A stretch of 64,000 nucleotides of DNA from Channa striata. Taxonomy: Eukaryota; Chordata; Actinopteri; Anabantiformes; Channidae. Below are positions 1 through 13,370 of this stretch, in pieces (position 1 is the stretch's first letter; every line of letters starts with the position of its first letter). Where the stretch lies: contig CM065184.1 of assembly GCA_033026295.1 (NCBI GenBank), positions 14,201,501 to 14,265,500 on the forward strand, given 5' to 3'. The position numbers and the translations under genes are program-made. A model generated the notes under the pieces. The model saw nothing but the letters and a program-made list of their open reading frames with translations. It made no database searches and was not told where the DNA came from.

Positions 1-3000
1 ACACACACACAGATTGCGTGGGAATGAATGTGACAGAGTTTCCATTTCGGTGCAGTTAAAATGAGGCTTTATTATGTCAGCGAGTGGGCATGTGGTGCTT
101 GAGTGAGGGACAACTACTCAATGGGGAGATTCCTCATTTTTCTAGCCCCTCTTCCTGGTTTCTGCTGCCTGCCAGGGTGTTGCTGGGAGGAAGCAGCTAC
201 TGCCAGAAAGGATGACATTGCCTTGATGGACACCCTCCCGCTGTCCAAGAGAAAAGGGAAAGATAGAGACATGATCTGAAACCCTGCCACCTCCTCCTCC
301 ACCACTCTTCCTCTGCTTTTCCCCTTGAGGCAATCTGCTTCTCTTCTCTTCCTACTCACCACTTTTGGATGTTTTCTCCTTCTGATTTTCGATATTGCTC
401 TTGTACAGGAAGGACGAGCGTCTCTAATGCTAAAAGTTTTTGTCATGTTTCCGATGCTTGGCCCCGTGAAAACGTAGCCCTTCCAAGCTTTTTATTACAT
501 TGTTTTCTCTTTGTTGCCCAGGACACAGTGTTTGATGCTGGACCAGCAACGAAGACTCTGAAAAACTAAGGCTCTAAGTGGCTGAAAATCACAAGAGCCA
601 ATCTTATTTTTGCCTCAAAGTGGGCTGTTTGTCTGTTTTGTTGTCTGTGTGTGTACCCGCGTCCAATTTGTATCCAATGGAGTCTTATATAAGCACATCA
701 TACTGTACCTAAGGGCAACCACAGACTCACACTACGCTCACGGAAACTTTACATCTTCACAAGAATATCTGGCTTTATTTAAACTTAAAATATGATCCAA
801 TTTATTTGTTTAAATGTAGACATTTATGTTTTATAAAATCGGAAAGACATGATCTTCAGGCACGATGCCTGGCAAATTACTCTTGTTTTATGAACCATGG
901 GGAGAATTGGGACGTTGCAAAGACCCCAGTATGGACATGTGATTATAGTATGTAATATGTAAAACCACTTGTCATTCATTAAACGTATGCAGTGGCATAA
1001 CAATATGACGTGTTTGAGCATGCTTTTGTTTTCAAAGAGTATATTTCAGAAAATCATCAGAGTACAATTAATTCTGAAGAGGCACGAATGTCTGTACAGA
1101 ATATGATGACAATCCACCCGATGGCTGGGAAAACATTTCATTTCAAACCCACACGTGTCAGCTTGTGGTGGCGCTCGAAGAAAAGTCAAGGGATCACAAA
1201 AGTCTCCACCCTTGTGCACTGTGTCACACTAACAATTTGTGCTCCTAACAGTGAAGTTGGCCCCTGAAAGCACTCCGCCATCCAGCCCAAAACAAAGGGC
1301 ACATTAAGTTCCTCAGTCCTGCTAAGACCGTGTTTGTCGATCTCCACTTCTAACCTCCAGGTTGGTGTTTGGTGGAGCGCGAGGCCAAGCCGGAAGCCTG
1401 ACTGCTGGCTGGTGTAAGCTGGGTCAAATCTGTGGCATTGCAGATTTTGCGCTAACACTCAAGCAAACAAACACAAATTCTGTGCAGCATGTCAACATTC
1501 AAGGCAAGGCACCCAAAGATGGGCTATGGCAAAAGTGTGTGACAGGCAAAGGACGCTCAAACACACAATTAATTACACACTCAGTAAATGAGCTGACATG
1601 TACACTATAATTATTTACACAGTCCTAATGTGATTTTCATTCCTTTGCAAGGAAAGTAAACACGCAGTGATTGAAGTGACAGTGGAAAACTGGGGCTGCG
1701 TAATGCTTCGGAAACATTGTGTCTGAGGGAAGCAAATTGACTGCTTGTCTCAGAGTGACACGATAATGCGACATGATGAAGCTGCTCTGTCTTGTTCAAG
1801 TGAAATAATGAATCATTCACGTTGCCTTGGGTTTGAAAGACGCAAACACTACATTACACTGCTCACTTCTTCACCTCTTTCTTCGAATAAAATAATCTTC
1901 TTTAACCCGATGAACCTCCATACAGGTGAAGTAAAAGGAAGTCAACGGTCCAGTCAGAAGCTTTTGTGGCTGCTGAAAACCTCCTCTTCTACGCTGTACA
2001 CCAAGGTTAAAGGGATAGTTTCAAATGTTTCAACCTGATATTAATAGAAACTCGAGTGCTATTCATGCATATGAAACAGGCTTAAACTATTCTAACTTTG
2101 CACGGTGTCCACAAATGTTTCCACCCGGAACGTGACTGCAATGAAACCAACGAGAGCCACACTGTACAGCCCTCGTTTCTGAAGTCCTCTAGAGACTTGT
2201 GGAATTTCAGCCCTTCATAAGCCCAATCAAATTGCAATCTATCAAATTTACAGCATTGCAAAGAAAATTCTCAGTTTTTCTCTCCCCATAGTCCCTTAAA
2301 TGCATGACAACACAAAGTCGTGACTCGTTTTGTTGTTATTCTGTTGACCAGCTTCATTCACAAAGAGTGAGTGGATTTAACTCGGAAGCAAGTTTGGACT
2401 TTGCAGATTCAATAGCTGGAATACTTTTGCAGTTTGAGGTTTTGGGACACAAATATTCTATTAAAACTCGGTCCCAGCGTGCATTTGGATTACATTTGTG
2501 CGCATGTGATTCGCTCCATGAAAATGGACATAATACAGCGTTTGCAGCCTGTTACATTTATGTGGAGACCATTTCTCAGAGGACGGTGCAGTGAGAGAAA
2601 GTCTGAACGCTGTAACATCACCAGCAACAGCTGCTCAGGTATAAGTGGAGAGAAATCAATGGTCTCTGTTGTGTTTCCCTGAGCTTTGTCGACACTAACG
2701 TTACTGTATGTCAGCTGATTGCATACAATGGGAGACTGGGACACTGGTTATGCGTTTGGATTATTTTCCCTCACTCTGTTCTGGTTCATTCGTGTGTGCT
2801 TCATCATATAATGTGGAGTCCTCAAATTCTAAATTCATAAATATTAGTTTGTTTTTCAGTTCTGATTCATTCTGTCACCACTACTAGGAAATTGGTAGAT
2901 GTCGCTTTGTCAGAACTCAGGAGAACAGAAAATAGTGAAACTTGTCTTAACAATGCGACTTTGATAGATTCAAATTGATATAGCCCAGCGTGACAACTGT

Positions 3001-6000
3001 TGTTTCATATGATTCTCAGATTTGAATTTCATCTACATTTGCAGCACTGTGAAAAGCAGGACAACCTCCGAGCATCTTTTGCATATAGAAACATAGTATT
3101 CCGCTTTCCACTAAGACCAGCTTGAAAGATCCCAAACTATTCCTTCAAACCTCTGAAAAGCCAACAACAATTGATCAGATATAGCTTTGCTTTGTGAGCA
3201 AAGGTCTTTCCACAACATCACCAGCTCACTGGTCTGTCAAACAGTTTGGGGCAAACTGAAATACCTGAACAACAACTCCTACCGCACCATTTCAACCGTG
3301 TTACTCCAGGAGAGGGACTTGCCTGCAGGCGGACTTTCAGGCTTGGTAGGGGGTTGTCAGCTTTTTCTGGAATTTGATCTCCTTTTAATGCCCAAACCAT
3401 AACCACCCGACCTTATTGGATGAGTCCTAAACATCTGCCTGGTTAGTGGCTTTGTAGTCTGCACTGCACGGGGACTGACAATATTCTTTATTTTATGATG
3501 CTATTCTGGACTTTAAGAATACAGAATGTGCAAAGACTACTGTTAAGAGGTGCCACAGGTTTTAAAAGCCACCTCGTAGAGAAAGACCAGACATTAGCTG
3601 GACGCTAACATGTTTACTTACTGGTATTGCAGAAACGGCTTTCCACACAACAATGACGCTCCGTATTCTTGGTGTGACTATGTTGACTTGATGATATTAA
3701 TAACTGCTGTTGAGTGTTTCTGTCGAATGAGTCCATTTAATTAGATGCTGGTTACACTGGTAATTAAAGGTAGAAGAGGGATCGAGTGAATACGATGGAA
3801 CAGGAATTCAGAAGCTTGTTGTGATGATGATTAAAACCCAGCAATAACGACTCGCTTTGATATGGCTGACAGAGAACTCGTGTGCTAATGGGTTTGTACA
3901 ACAGAAATTCGGCCTACACATCCCATGAGTGTTCCCAGAATGATTTGTCTTCATGTAATAATACAGTGTATTAGAGATGACAAATTGAGGCCTACTTAAT
4001 ACTGAAACACATACTCAGCTGATTTAGGAACAATAACAATAACAAAACAATTATTTATCTGTGACTTAGCACTTCAACTTCATCCTCCTAATTATCTGCA
4101 GAAGTGCATTTCTCCATTCAGAGCCAGCGATGTGTTAAACATCCCATGTAAACAGCTCGTTTCGGCTGTGACGTGTTGGATTGACGACTGGTGACGAATG
4201 AGCGCAGACATGAGTCAAGGAATAAATCGTCTTTAAGAGTTAAGAGTTCAAACAAGCAGAAAAAAGAAAAGGTTTCTGCAACATTTATCAGCCAAACTCT
4301 ATCCTCGTGCTAAAATGCATATTTGACTGCTGCCTATTCCATCCTCGATGCTCTTTAAAGGTTTCACTCGCAGGGTTTAAGCCGGGTTTTGGTTTCACTC
4401 GGGCAGAGCTTACACACTAGCTTAGCCTCATACTTTGGATACAATCCATGTTTCCCGGGCACGGTAGAGGACCCACGGCAGCGAAAGAGAGACAGAATCA
4501 GAGACCCGGAGAGGAAGATGGAGGAGCGATTCTTGTGACAGATGGTCCCACTCGGCATCCCTGTCTGTGGGCAGTAATGCAAACAATGGCTCCCAAATAC
4601 ATTCTGGCATCTCTTCATCGATGAGCCTGTGAGCTCAGTCCCCAGTTTCAAATGACTTCACCCCTCTTGTCTTCCATACGGCCCAAGATTTCACAGCCTC
4701 GGATCCTCTTTTCCCTGCATTATCTTTCCTTCTGCCGTGCTCCATCTCCATCACCCTACTTTTTCTCTTGTCGTCACACTTGCTGGCCAGTTCACTCTGC
4801 TTCACCCTGTTACTCTGACTAAGAGTCCTATTCCACTCCCGCCCCCCAGCCCCTCTGCCCCTCTGCCTCCTGCCTCCTTCTGTTTGAAAACAGTGTGAAG
4901 TCAAGACGATAGCTGTGCAGCAGTTCTTTGGCTGACTCCTGTTTAGCCCCTAATAGGATTTACTTGGGGGTTGATTTTCTGCTCCTTGTCTTCCATTCGG
5001 GAGTGAAGTCTTCTTTTCGCCAATAGTGCAGGTGGTGGGTAGTAAATTATACACACTTCCCTCTGAGCTAGTCAGCATCAGAAGTGAGTAAAAGGGGGAG
5101 CTCCCGCCTCCCGTCTCCAAACTATTATCACAACCAACACCACTCCTCACCAAACCACAGAACCGCTTTTCAGAAACATCAAAAACATAAATAGAAAACT
5201 GCATCTATAAAACCGCTCTCACACATCAGAGCGCACGGCCACGCACAAAAAAGGCCCGTACCACGATGGAGAAACCAGCAAATCCTCTCCTACAACTCAT
5301 ACACCCACTCTCCTCCCCATCTCTGTCATCTCAGCACACTTTAGGCAGCTCAGTAAAGTTCAAACACGATGGTGTGCACAAAGAGAAATGATGCTAGTAA
5401 CATGTGGGAACGTAAGACATTACAAAGGACGAAGGCTGGGGGCCTCATCAGCATCAGTCTGATTGGACAGAACGTCTCCTCTGGGCCGCTCCGCTCTCTC
5501 TCTCTTTCCAGGCCTCAGCCTCACTCAGTTTCTCTCCCTCTAACAGGTAGAGTGGTATTGATGGCCAACCCCGTGCGATTGTTGGGGGCTGTTTGGGGTC
5601 GTGGCAAAGCGCTAACATCTGTCACATTCTCTACAGCTCGTTATAAATCTGTCACACCAGATAAGACAGGAACATGAATAAGACAAGGGGCTGAGAGACC
5701 TGTAATAGGGAAAACATATGTTGTGTGTTTGTGTGCATGTATAGCGGGCGGCTTGTTGAGTTATGCCGGTGTTCAGATAGCCGTACATTTCTTACTCTTT
5801 CGGCCATTCATCACACGTGAGTTGCTGCTGTCATATTGGAAAATCAATGCAGGTGCTAAATGTCCTCCAAACAACAATTCCACAACTGGACCAGGATAAA
5901 TTTGGTTGCCTGCTAGTTTGATGTCATTGCGTGACAGTGCCAAACGACCAAAATAATAGTCTCCGATGCCAGATTTAGGATTCCCGCTGCACGCTGCATC

Positions 6001-6380
6001 ACGGGAGGAACAAACGGTCAAACATCAATCAACAACGTTACGTCCTTTGTCTATTTAAGACATATCTGTGCATAAAGTGTGTTTTTTGTCCTTCAGAGAC
6101 ACACATCCATCATGCCACCCAGGTCCCATTAGTCAGTCTTACGCACAATGAAACATGCCAGTGTGAGAATACTTTGAAATCAGCGCACAGCTGTCTGACA
6201 GTGAGACCGCATGGGGAGTGTGGTGAATACAAAAAAGCACAAAGACCCAATGTGAATGCCGCTCTCTCTAATTAGCACAATACAGTGATTGTGTTTACAT
6301 CGTAGGGAAACATAACTTATCCGTTTCTGGAAAAATCACAATTGCATCATGCAAACCGCTGCATTACTCCCTCTATTTGC

Positions 6381-6399
6381 TTTTTTTTTTTTTTTTTTT
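6381..6399 (+). repeat. T19 homopolymer
   Basis: Nineteen T in grid1 intron 2, with no recognisable element attached. Confidence 0.9.
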
Positions 6400-6641
6400 G
6401 GACTCTGTAAAACTTCTTTCCACGCCTCACAACAAAGCCAGCCCTGTTGACTCAAATTAAAAGATTACTAACATCCTGGCTCATGGTGACATTTAGCACA
6501 CCGCCGGTGATTCCTTTGAATACAGATCAGACTTGGCATTTAACTGAATTGATGTTGTTCTTGAAGTTAATCAGCGGAGCAACCCTTCTGACTCCAAAGC
6601 TAAATTCACTTTAAAGTCTTGAATGTTTTTCCTTTTTTTTC

Positions 6642-6666
6642 AGTATCTAAGTATTTAGATACTTAG
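6642..6666. repeat. two overlapping short inverted repeats
   Basis: AGTATCTAA (6642-6650) and TTAGATACT (6655-6663) form 9-base arms around a 4-base loop. CTAAGTAT (6647-6654) and ATACTTAG (6659-6666) form a second hairpin with 8-base arms that overlaps the first. The two folds exclude each other. Confidence 0.8.
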
Positions 6667-7444
6667 AAATGTCTCTCTCCTTTCGGAAGAAGCCTAAGAG
6701 CTGCCAGGAGAGACATCTGGTACAGATGTTGAGACTGTGTGACACAGACGTATCCTGCTGCAAGACGAATACTGACCAGCTGTTCTCACACAGCAGAGAG
6801 GACAAAACCTGTAGGCCTACTAAGCAGCTCTAACATTTAACGTCTTTGACCTCTCTTTTCTCTCCTCTTCCGTATTCCGCTCTCTCCCTTTCTGCTTCTT
6901 TTCTGGCAGGTGCTGCTCCACGGTTGCCAGGCATTGCTGACTCTGGCTATTCTAACAAAAAGCTGCAGGAATACATATTTGGGAGTGTGTCTGCCAGCCT
7001 CCAGTGGACTACAGGTCCCATATGGCCTCCTCTGTGCTGTCCACATTGTATGGTGTAAATGGCACAGGTACAGAGGGACCGCTTGAGCTTTGCATCATTC
7101 ACAAAACTGCAATGGCTGTTACATAACAGGTGATATGTTGCCAAATATCACAAACAAATTGGTGTTTTACCTGTGAATGTTTGCTAAAGAAGGAGACAGA
7201 GGAAATGATAAATGTAGCAGCGGTGCACACAGTAAATAGTTAGCAGGGAACAGAACCACTGTAGCATTGAACACACTGCAACAATATCCATAACACACAA
7301 AACAGGACTATTGCATCAGCGCATTCAATAAAACTTTAACACATCCAAGCCCTCTGATGTACTGTTAATCACACATTCTTCATTGTACGGCTGCACCACA
7401 AACGCATGTGCTCTCCTCCGTCCACACACGCCCAGAGTCAATGT

Positions 7445-7446
<2 letters not shown>

Positions 7447-7494
<48 letters not shown>
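7447..7494 (+). repeat. (AC)24 microsatellite
   Basis: A 48-base uninterrupted AC tract in grid1 intron 2. The reading frames across it (His-Thr repeats) are not genes. Confidence 0.97.
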
Positions 7495-7496
<2 letters not shown>

Positions 7497-8040
7497 TGTT
7501 ATCAGAAGCTCAAAACAGACATGAGTTTAAGATACAACTTGTCAGGTCATCAGGACGCAGGTCATCCATCTCAAACGTGTTCTTGTGTCTCAGCTTTCAT
7601 TCAACCAAAATGTGAACCAAACCTTATCTGCTTTATTGTTGATTTGACAGATAAGAGACCCAGGACAAAGCAGAATAATACAGAAGGAGTTCAGCCGCTG
7701 TGTTTAGTTTTTATGTCACAGCTCTATCAGGTTCAAGTACTTTAACTAATTGTCAAGTCTTTGTTTGTATTCACATGAATCCTGTGTCCTGTCTATGGAT
7801 TTTAATCTCTGTATATGCTTAGACAGATATTGTATAAAAAAATTGACAAAAAATTGAGTGATAGTAATTAGCCAAAAATGAAATTCTAAAACAAACAACT
7901 ACTGATTAATAACACTGTGTAAAAATACATAAAGTCTACAAAACTACTATATAAATAAAGAGTGCATGACACAATCATTATCCTGTCAGTAGCTTAATTC
8001 AACCGTGCACGTTGTCTTAGCAACGCATTAGGAGACATCT

Positions 8041-8293
8041 ACTAAGTAAATAGGCTGCTTATAGCACTTCTCTACCTGTTGATAATCAAAGCACTTTACA
8101 CTGCTTCATATTTACCCTAAAACACTCACACTGATGGGGGAGCTGCTGTGCAGCTGGCCAACACTCACCGGGAGCAGCTAAGTGGAGGCTCAGAGTCTTG
8201 CTCAAGGACACTTGTAACCGCAGGAGCCGGGGATCAAACCAACAACTGTAAGATTGGTGGATAACTGTGCTACCTGCTGCGCCACAGTCGCCT
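8041..8293 (-). mobile_element. tRNA-headed SINE-like element, minus strand
   Basis: Read on the minus strand, the element starts near 8293 with a tRNA-like head: an A-box-like GCGCAGCAGGTAGCACAG and a B-box-like GGTTTGATCCC. It continues with TGTCCTTGAGCAAGAC and ends with AAGTGCTATAAGCAGCC near 8050. This layout matches a repeat common in fish genomes, recognised from general knowledge rather than a database search. It is diverged, and no target-site duplication is obvious. A partial relative on the plus strand at 33060 shares the central TGTCCTTG-GCAAGAC block. Confidence 0.7.
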
Positions 8294-9539
8294 CTCTAAG
8301 TCTCATTAGCCGTGAGCCGAGGGCAGAAAAACAAAATTTTACTAAATCACATATCAACAATAACACAACAGCTGGAAAAAGTGTCTAATGTTTAGGAAGG
8401 TCTGATGCCTGTCAATATTTGCCTGGACAAAAATCTGACAAAATGGCCAAATATGCTGTGTTTCAGTTAAAATGCTATAAAACTGTTCTGCATGTGGTTG
8501 CTACTAGCAACAGATTGTTCAGCTGATACAAACTCATTCCATCCTTGTCTCTCTGTTTAGACTTGGTTTATTTTTGTTTTTTTTATTTCGAGTTTGGTAA
8601 AGTTTGCATTTGTTCTGTGGCCACTTTGAGTGAAAGAACGTTTCTACCATTTGTACATCACAGTTCTATTTGTTTTTCTATTTATATACTATTTAGATTT
8701 TTTTAGGCAGTTGCCATTTATGACTCAGATTAGTGGGAGTTATGTCCTGTGAAGTCAGTCTATCAGAGCTGGAGAGGTTTGGTCAGTGCAACAATAAATA
8801 TAAACTATGCAAGACCAGCTTCATTTCAGTTTATAGCTCTGTATGTTTAAAGACGTGTACTGTAAATGCAGCATATTGTGGAAATCTGCGACACGTGTAT
8901 TTTCATGTCCATGCTGTAAAAACCTTGATGTGAGTGTTAAAGAGTCAAACATCACAGATGTTTGGAACAAAGCGTCGCACGTCTGACAATCAGTGTAGAA
9001 ATGTGTCTAAAATCATCCTCACTTTTCCTTTATTGCCTAATAAATTTACAAAACCCCTTATATATTTTTTAACCACAAAAAGGTTTTGTTGTTTCAAGCT
9101 GTCCGGATAACCTCAGCATCTGCAGAGGAAGTCTCAGCAGCTGGGAGCCATCGATTTGTTATTTCAGAATGGTTGACAATGGTGATGCTGTGCTTTTATG
9201 AGTCCACTACTATTAAAAAGAAATCTTTCCTTTAGCACAAACTGGAATATTTGTTGCGACAATTTACAGGTTAACCCTACACAGATGATGAGAGGTGGGC
9301 GGCACATTGCGAAGGGATCAAGCAGTGAAAAGCTCACCTCTGCCACAGAATCACTTAGCTGATTAAGATGCCACTGGTCCCTTATAGAGTTCACTGAAGA
9401 GCTTATGAGTAAATGAAACAACACTTGGGTAGTTATCAGGGGATGGTTAGATGGCCTGATCACCCATCCTCCGTGCGGAGTTGGCAAAATGACATCAAAA
9501 CACAAACAAATCCATTACCAAGATTTACACAGCATTATT

Positions 9540-9690
9540 AAATTCACAGGGACAATAATAGTGAAAGGGCAGCATTCCATCACATTTAGAGCACGGCCAG
9601 TAATGACTCATAAGTCATAGGCGGAGAATCAGATGGAGGATATTACATTACCCATGCCAACACTGTGAAAGGAACCATTATTTTGACTTT
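9540..9690. promoter_or_regulatory. possible intronic enhancer block with a paired AP-1-type site
   Basis: Non-repetitive sequence containing ATGACT and AGTCAT (9603-9608 and 9613-9618) as an inverted repeat around CATA. It includes a consensus AP-1 TGACTCA at 9604-9610. Conservation is untested, and this is a weak candidate based on motif content only. Confidence 0.22.
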
Positions 9691-10149
9691 TGTCATTACA
9701 GACCGAGCGAAGTAAAAGAAAGAAGTGGACTGCAAATCTATTGGCTTACAGGGACAAGAAGGGCAAAGCCTCAAAATCCTTACTGACGTTACCTTGGTGG
9801 GGGTTAGATGAAAATCGGAATAACTGGTGGTGTGGTGTGTGAAGAGGACTCAGTGGGACAGAACACTCAACAAATTACTGCACATTAGAGGAGCAGGAAA
9901 CTACTTCCACTAACTGTGGCCAGATGGCTGTGTTTTCTACCTGCTTTGTTCTAAGTGCATTCTCTTAAATGGAACGGGGACCTGCAGAGTTTGGACAAAA
10001 TATTGTCACCGGCTCATAAAAATGTCAGCACCTCCTAAAGAAAGGTCATTACAACCAGTGTCCTACTTTTATCCTTGCGGGCTCCACTCTACAGCGTCTC
10101 CTTGGGTTGTGTTTTGTGCTTGGTGTTAACAGGCCATTTCTTGCATAGT

Positions 10150-10290
10150 AACATGCTAAACTAAGATGGGGACACGGTGGTCATTATATCTGCTAAACAT
10201 AGAGTGTTAGCATTGTCACTGTGGGCATGTCGGCATTTAATTCAAAGCACAGCTGTGGCTAAGCACAGCGTCACTGAGCATCGCTGTAGA
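10150..10290 (+). repeat. fragment of an unclassified interspersed fish repeat
   Basis: The run with ACATGCTAAACTAAGATGG, ATATCTGCTAAACAT, GTTAGCATTGTCA and TTCAAAGCACAGCTGTG resembles the distal part of a repeat seen often in percomorph fish, rich in 'gttagcat' and 'ctgctaaacat'. The frame at 10177-10443 is this repeat read as protein and is not a gene. The class of the parent element is unknown to me. Confidence 0.55.
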
Positions 10291-10675
10291 GCCCTGATGA
10301 AACCGGTACTTTTCCTAAAACGACATCAGTCTAAAGTTTTTTGGCTGTCTGTTGTCTGGTGGTGCTTCAGACATTTCTACTTTATGACACGTTGGCATCA
10401 TTTGCTCTATTCACTAAAGGCTTTGATGGCAGGGGAAACCTAAATTCTTGCACAAATTGCAACACTATTGTTGGCCCCATACAGTCACTGTTGTTCCCAG
10501 CCTAAGAGATGGAACGCCTGTCCTCTGAGCAAATACGAGAAAGAAAAACACCTTACGGGCTAAACTTTACATGGATTATAGATAGGTTCCAATTTGCATA
10601 ATTCACAACAAATAACGGCTTCTCTGTCGCCTTTCTGACACTTAAATGAAATGCACAACAAGAGTGTTACAGAAC

Positions 10676-10698
10676 TTTTTTTTTTTTTTTTTTTTTTT
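10676..10698 (+). repeat. T23 homopolymer
   Basis: Twenty-three T in grid1 intron 2, A-rich in the transcript. Confidence 0.9.
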
Positions 10699-11235
10699 AT
10701 CCTTCTCTGCCCTAGAAGACAAACTTGTATGTTTATATTAAGGTAGGAGAAAATCTCACGTGCATGTCCAGAGATGCCTGAGAAACGCAGTAAATGGACA
10801 TTGCATTACCCTGATCTGGCTACTTCATTGTTTGTTGCATAACTTTAGCATCAAATAAAAAATTGCTGACATACTTTTATTGGGATGCAACTTGTGTATT
10901 AAAAACTTATGTTGATCTCTATAAAACCCAAGAAGCGAAGTGGGGATGCAAAATAAATATGACGCTGTGCTGCTGCACTGACAATGCGTGTTGTTTTGTT
11001 TTTTATTTTATCACACGTCGACAGGCATCAGAACAAGACAGATTGATATTCTTCTGAGCCTTCACTCCCAATGTTGAAATCTCCTTATTCATTCTCTCCA
11101 GTTTTATCCAACTTATAAATAGGACGACATCTGCTAGTTGTGTGGTCAGGTGGTATAACCAGTCAGCCTGGAGCTGTCATTTTTAAACGATAAGCGCGTG
11201 GGAGGACTGAAGAGCTGAATGTTTCTATGTGCATG

Positions 11236-11254
11236 GTGTGTGTGTGTGTGTGTG
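11236..11254 (+). repeat. (GT)n microsatellite
   Basis: A short GT tract in grid1 intron 2, (CA)n in the transcript. Confidence 0.9.
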
Positions 11255-11289
11255 ACATCCTCGTTAATATATGTTCTACCAGGACAAGG

Positions 11290-11630
11290 ACAAAGGAAGG
11301 CAAATAAGGACAAACGCGACAATGCTACTACTCCTCTCACTGTGCCGGCAACACTTCACTCCAGTCTTAATGCTCCTCCTGCTCTTCTTTTATCCACTCA
11401 TGTTTATTCAAGTCTTGATCATAGTTCTTTCTTTCTGGCTGCCGTTCCCCCGCTGTTTTCGGGTACTCTGGGTTATTCTTACCCTCACCTGTAATCTCGC
11501 TGCTTTACTTTTTTCCACAGTCACTGTACTCTCCACTTTTGTCATCTCACCCTTGTTACTCTCACTCGCCCTCCTCCCTTCCCTGTTTATGCCCACCCAC
11601 CTCTCCTCTGTCCTCCCCTCCCTGTGATAG
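11290..11630 (+). repeat. pyrimidine-rich low-complexity tract
   Basis: The plus strand is strongly biased to C and T for over 300 bases (repeated CTCCT, CTTTCT and CCTCCC). Both strands therefore stay open as long leucine/serine-rich or arginine/glutamate-rich frames. These are low-complexity artefacts, with no conserved domain seen. Confidence 0.6.
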
Positions 11631-13094
11631 CAAGGTCCTGACTGCCACTCACAGTGGGATGGCAGCGAACAAAAGAGCAAAGCAAAAGGTCAACTAATCC
11701 AAGTTGTCACTCAACACTTTCCAATGTGCCTTGCGACTATAGTGCAAGAATCTGCGGCCACCCATCGATCCTCACATCACCGACTGGCCATTATTTACCC
11801 CTTTCCAGAAACTAAACGTCCCCTAATCAGCCATTTCTCTGAATGTTTGATTGCTGGGGGCCAAACTGTAAACAATAATTAAGCATGTTAAATGATATCC
11901 AATCACGGCTAACAAAAGCAAATAATCTGTGAATCATTTCCATTAAGGAATATCAAGCTGTGCAGTGACACATTCTCTTCACATGGTTACCGTTGTTAAC
12001 AGCATCATCAACAAATTGAATACTTGTCACTAAGACAGGAACGGGATTGTCTTTTTAAATGTATTGTATAGGATATTATTATAAAAACGACATTATTATA
12101 CTAGACAACTAGTATGAGTTTGTTGTGTATATTCTCCCGATTTGCAGCCCTATTATATATGTAAGCCTCAAACAGTATGTTTGGCGATACTTCTGAATTA
12201 GTTCTGCACAAATGCTAAATGAGTTCGACGTTTTTGCATCTCGAGCAACAGCTGCATAAATTAGCTAAGTCACGTGTGTAAGAGATTTGTTTAACCAGAT
12301 TTCTGCAGCTGCAAGATATTTTCTGCTTAATTCGAGATCATTCAAAGATGCCACATGCCAGTCTGTTTCATGTGCACTGCATGAGGATTTATGTTGAATC
12401 TATGTGACATTGTTAAGGGCCACAGCTAAATGACACGGGATAATTATAGCAATAAAGCAGGATATATTATCATCTTTCTGTGCCTGTCAGGGGTACTATC
12501 AATAGCAGTGAGTCATCTTGCCTTTGTACAACTGGGGACAAAAGTACAGACTGGTAACTAAGTGCAGACGACACAAACAGCCTTTGAAGGTCCCCGGGAA
12601 CCTATTAATGTCTTAATGATTCATTTTAGCCGAAGAATTTTGAATCCCTTTTGAAGTCAGTTGTCTATGTTGCCACCTTTTAATGAATGAAACAGATAAC
12701 CTTGACTAAAATAATTTCATTGCTAATTTCCTGTCTGTTTTATGGAGGTGTGTGCATTCTTTGGGCACCTGTGGGGAATCCAAATGAGCCAGGTAAAACG
12801 TTTTTCTCTAAGAAAAGGCTAAAGACGTGAATGAAGTGAAATTTGTGAATGAGCCAGACTCGTAGTGTCCGCTCTTCAAACAGACGTAAAACAAGAGAAA
12901 TATTGTCTGTCGTGCAAATAAATAAAAAGAGTCTCGGTGATACAATTGTATTTGATCACCCTCAAATTATTTTTACTTCACATAATCGATTTTCTTTGGC
13001 TGCTGTGCTTTAACTCAATGCTTCCACCTAGCTTTTCAACCATAGAAGGCACCTTGATTTGGTACAGTGGCACGGCACAGCTGGAAAATGACAG

Positions 13095-13095
<1 letters not shown>

Positions 13096-13123
<28 letters not shown>
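13096..13123 (+). repeat. (CA)14 microsatellite downstream of grid1 exon 2
   Basis: A 28-base (CA)n tract on the plus strand, (GU)n in the grid1 pre-mRNA, 248 bases past the exon 2 donor. It mirrors the tract at 13738. Confidence 0.95.
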
Positions 13124-13129
<6 letters not shown>

Positions 13130-13370
13130 GTGTTTTCCTTCACTCACAGACACATGGAGTGTCATCATCAGTGTCTGCCCCACTAGCTCAATGCAAAACA
13201 CAAGCTCAGGGCCCAAACGATGGAGACACTCGAGACTTTTACGCATTGAGACTTGTTGGTTGGCTGTGAGAAGGAGACCGCCATCTTCACGTGCCCTGTG
13301 GCCCCAAGTAATCAAATCAAATAGCTGAGGCAATTTATTGCTGAAATGATCCAAGTGGAGTCGCGCTTAC

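Larger units (their letters stand above)
1..13370 (-). other. grid1: grid1 intron 2 (5' part; continues beyond the window)
   Basis: Everything left of the exon 2 donor is read as intron 2. I looked on the minus strand for the next expected segment of the amino-terminal domain (Cys then Asp/Glu-Leu-Met, later a His-Ile-Pro-His block) and did not see it. The stretch holds microsatellites, a minus-strand SINE-like element (8041-8293), a fragment of an unclassified fish repeat (10150-10290), T tracts at 6381-6399 and 10676-10698, a pyrimidine-rich tract at 11290-11630, and motif-rich blocks near 9540-9690, 11840-12000 and 12590-12800. A nested gene on either strand is possible but nothing supports one. 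Confidence 0.85.

Noticed and set aside
7383..7745. 120-codon frame with His-Thr repeats
   Set aside because: It spans the (AC)24 microsatellite and has no recognised domain.
11271..11627. 118-codon hydrophobic frame resembling a membrane protein
   Set aside because: The leucine-rich pattern comes from a pyrimidine-rich tract, the hydrophobicity is a base-composition effect, and no family is recognised.
1..13370. miR-346, which lies in a GRID1 intron in mammals
   Set aside because: I looked for its mature sequence on both strands of intron 2 and did not see it.
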